DNA of 64,000 nucleotides from Prunus persica (Eukaryota > Streptophyta > Magnoliopsida > Rosales > Rosaceae): the NCBI RefSeq assembly GCF_000346465.2, contig NC_034009.1, positions 40,803,158-40,867,157 of the forward strand, read 5' to 3'. Position numbers and translations under genes: made by a program. The notes below the pieces were generated by a model. It had not been told where the DNA came from and did not search any database. It was given only the letters and a program-made list of their open reading frames with translations. Shown piece by piece: positions 61,362 to 64,000 of this stretch. The first letter of the stretch is position 1. Every line of letters starts with the position of its first letter.

Positions 61362-61717
61362 CTAGCCGTATATCAAATTCATTGCCCAATTGACTAGTGT
61401 CAAGGGTTTTAACCCTAAAGTCTTTGATGCAAATATTATTGTCACTCCAAAAATTTCACCTATGTACATTTTCATCATTCCTTTATTAACTTAACTACCT
61501 AAATTGTCCTTAACCAAAAATAAGTAAGTTTGTATTTTCTTTAATATACATATGTTTTACATTTACTGTTTGACAATCTTTTTATTATGTTAAATTCTTC
61601 AATAATCTCCATCACCACTTATCATGTTCATCACCATTCATCATGCCCAATGATGTCATATTCACTTCTTTGAGGTTGATTTGACTCCATAAGTTACCTT
61701 TTTTTTTTTCATCCTCT
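61362..61717. other. Spacer between Copia element and TIR element
   Basis: AT-rich, with no ORF or recognisable repeat end seen. Confidence 0.5.
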
Positions 61718-61726
61718 TTTTATAAA

Positions 61727-63400
61727 GGGTTATTTGCTCAAACGGTCCTCAAATTTATACCCAAGTTGCATTTTGGTCCCTTAACTAAATTATTTGTTCA
61801 AATAGTCCACAAATTCTTTGTTATTCGACGCATTGGTCCTACCGTTACATTTTCTGTGGGTTTTAGTCAAGTCAACGATACATGTGGGGTATAGGATAGG
61901 TATATGTGTCTTTTTCATACCTTAAAAGGCTTTAACAAAGTTGTTGTCTTTTTGGTACCTCAAGAGGCTGCTGGATGTGGGCATGCTCGCTTGAACGACA
62001 TCCCAAACCATTGCACCTCCAAGTTCTCACTATACTAGAATCCATCCTTTTTCGCTGTCCTCACTGCCAATAGCCTCTGGCCTTCAAAGCATCTTCTTTC
62101 TCTCCTTCGCCTCTACCATCACCTTCATTACCATGTTGTCCGGGTACCCAATTGCTTGCAAAAGTGTTGGTGTTAAAAGGGTTTCAACGAATTTGTTGAT
62201 TTTTTATTTTTCATTTGTTTAGTTTGAGAATTTAGCTTTGTTTGACTGTTGAAAAAAGGAAGGAAGAAAAATTTTGGGGTGGGTTGCAAGGATGGAGGTG
62301 GAGAAATTATAGAATAGTACGGATGTACCATGTCAGCGTATGATATTCCCATTCAAATTTCGACATGTGTTTATCTTTAAAATGAAATTAATTACTTTAT
62401 TATAGCTGGACTTACTTAACCTTTATCTTTTAAAATAAAATTAGAAAAATAAAAAATAAAGAAAGAAAGAATTTTCCAACAACCCTTCGTCCCCAACCCG
62501 AACACCCATAACCGCCAACTTGTGCCACCCCTCTCCTTGCTCTTCCTCTTCAAAATCGGATGCTCAGCAGACAATTCACCTTAGAATCCGATTTTGAACC
62601 CAAGTCTTTTATTAGCCAAATCAAATTGAAGAAGATTGTCCTCCAATTGATGCACTCTGATCACAATGGCAGCACCTTGGGTTACTTGGGCACAGCCCAG
62701 CATCCACAAATCCCAAACACAACACATCTTTGTTCACTTGCACCATTGAATTTGCTACAAACACACTCTCTAGTACACTCACTCTGCAACACACAAATCA
62801 ATGGAAGGCACAGCCGATGTGGATTGAGTTGAAGCATACTCTAAAAGGTGCTACAGACGTCACCCTAGGAATTTGACAGGAAGAGCAAGGGCTAGGGGTG
62901 GCGCAGGTTTGAGTTGGAGACGGAGGGTTGGAAAATTCTTTAATTTTCTTTTTAAAGACTTTTCTAATTTTATTTTAAAAGATAAAAGTTAAGTAAGTCT
63001 GTAATAAAGTAATTAATTTCTTTTCAAAAATGGACACGTGTTAAAATTTGAATGGGAGTATCATACGTTGACATGGTACATCCGTACTATTCTATAATTT
63101 CTCATAGAGGTGGAGGGAGGGTTATGGTAGGTTTTCTTTTTAATTTTTACTATTGGGCATTTTAGTTTTTAGTTTTCTGATTTTATAGTATTTTATATAT
63201 TTTTTAATTTATTTATTAATATTTCAGTATAAATTGACAATTTTAACTCTCAAATTAACAGTAGCATTGACGGAGTGTAACAGTATGATCAATTCGCCAA
63301 TTAATATAGAGTGTTGGTAGACCATTTGAACGAATAATTTAGTTGATAAATTAAAATGCAACTTGGGTATAAGTTTAAGGACCATTTGAGTAAATAACCC
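61727..63400. mobile_element. MULE-like TIR element (outer)
   Basis: A 1,674-bp element. The left end GGGTTATTTGCTCAAACGGT pairs with right ACCATTTGAGTAAATAACCC, and pairing runs inward for about 140 bp with modest divergence (for example TATACCCAAGTTGCATTTT against its complement at 63355). The 9-bp sequence TTTTATAAA flanks both ends exactly (61718-61726 and 63401-63409). That duplication length and the long arms fit Mutator-like elements. No transposase ORF is present. It contains the inner element at 62302-63103. Confidence 0.88.
62302..63103. mobile_element. Inner TIR element nested in the MULE-like element
   Basis: An 802-bp element with arms of about 170 bp: AGAAATTATAGAATAGTACG at 62302 is complemented at 63083-63102, followed by GGATGTACCATGTCA, CCCATTCAAATTT and TTTTAAAATAAAATTAGAAA with their partners. 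Flanking 10-mers ATGGAGGTGG (62292-62301) and ATAGAGGTGG (63104-63113) differ at one base, a 9-10 bp duplication. The middle (62480-62930) is richer in G and C than the arms and has a 90-codon ORF of no known family; it could be captured host sequence. Confidence 0.82.
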
Positions 63401-63409
63401 TTTTATAAA

Positions 63410-64000
63410 CGTCAAATTATTATCCTACAATGTTGCATTCTTAGGGTTTAACATTTACCGTGCAGTTTTTACTGTTTAAACCCTAACTATTGTCTATTGA
63501 TACACGCAGTGGTAACTTTTATTTTTCGCTATTTTTTTTTTCCGAATAATCAAAATTTATTATTTAAGTCGAACACTTACATTGGCCCCATTTGGTAACT
63601 TACAGTCGCTATTTACTAGTGCAAGAACATATTCAGCTAATCAAGTCTCTATAAATGTACCTATATATAGAAGGAATAGATATTCCAATAATATATTCTA
63701 ATCTGGAAAGCTATATGATAATTAAGTGGTTGATTTTGATCATTGATGTAATTTTATCGATCATAATGCTGGGAAGACCACTTTTTAGCTGTTAGAGATC
63801 AGAAGATGCAGGTTAATTGTAGTGAATTAAGAATCAGTGAGGTTGAAGCCATGACCACACCCCACTAAAAGAAAATGACTTTTCATTGAGAAAAGGTGTT
63901 AGGGACTGAAAATAACAACTACTTGAAGCCAAATTCCAAATGGGGTTCCTTGTTTTAGATAAAATCAACATATACCAAATGGTGCGCCATTGGGAATATA
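63410..64000. other. AT-rich intergenic end of window
   Basis: No ORF, RNA gene or repeat end was recognised in the last 590 bp. Confidence 0.5.

Noticed and set aside
62560..62832. 90-codon plus ORF
   Set aside because: Inside the nested TIR element, with no recognisable family; mentioned only as possible captured sequence.

Overview
The window is nuclear DNA of a eudicot plant. Genes are split by many short GT-AG introns, intergenic DNA is AT-rich and full of small TIR elements, and the gene families are plant-specific (chloroplast SecA2, PPR, AAP permeases, SPARK-type receptor kinase). A woody rosid, perhaps Rosaceae, would fit, but this is a guess from gene content and not a measurement.

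Layout. 1-1541 (+): 3' part of a BAT1-like amino-acid permease. 1.5-3.8 kb: fold-back repeats. 3848-12923 (-): a complete 31-exon SECA2 gene, reconstructed here with consistent phases (1,051 aa). 13900-17514 (-): RING / degenerate kinase / seven-bladed WD40 protein (853 aa). 18128-19842 (+): KRTCAP2-type subunit of oligosaccharyltransferase, divergent from the RING gene. 20798-22309 (-): PPR protein resembling Arabidopsis At1g77360. 24016-25869 (-): intronless receptor-like kinase resembling At1g11050. 26.2-28.6 kb: three TIR elements. 29299-33420 (+): auxilin-like J-domain protein resembling At1g21660. 35.1-40.8 kb: TIR elements and a 4.1-kb, apparently intact PIF/Harbinger transposon. 42258-54635 (-): tandem array of three amino-acid permease (AAP) genes, called here A, B and C. 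56557-61361: a decayed Copia retrotransposon whose 3' LTR contains a complete Cassandra TRIM. 61727-63400: a MULE-like TIR element with a second TIR element inside it.

The host genes are housekeeping or transport functions: thylakoid protein targeting (SECA2), ER N-glycosylation (KRTCAP2), clathrin uncoating (auxilin-like), organelle RNA processing (PPR) and amino-acid import (AAP array, BAT1-like). From memory, SECA2, the RING/WD40 gene and the DnaJ gene are neighbours in Arabidopsis (At1g21650/21651/21660), and the PPR and AAP genes resemble At1g77360 and At1g77380. The window therefore looks like the unduplicated version of two paralogous Arabidopsis chromosome-1 segments.

I found no new defence or metabolic system. 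The most informative observations are structural. A SINE duplicated the start codon of AAP-B and made an upstream ORF. An AAP promoter is stranded without its gene between AAP-B and AAP-C. The Harbinger element landed exactly in the target-site duplication of an older MITE, and a shorter related Harbinger MITE with the same TAA duplication lies 10 kb away. Three separate element-in-element nests can be dated relative to each other from the sequence alone.
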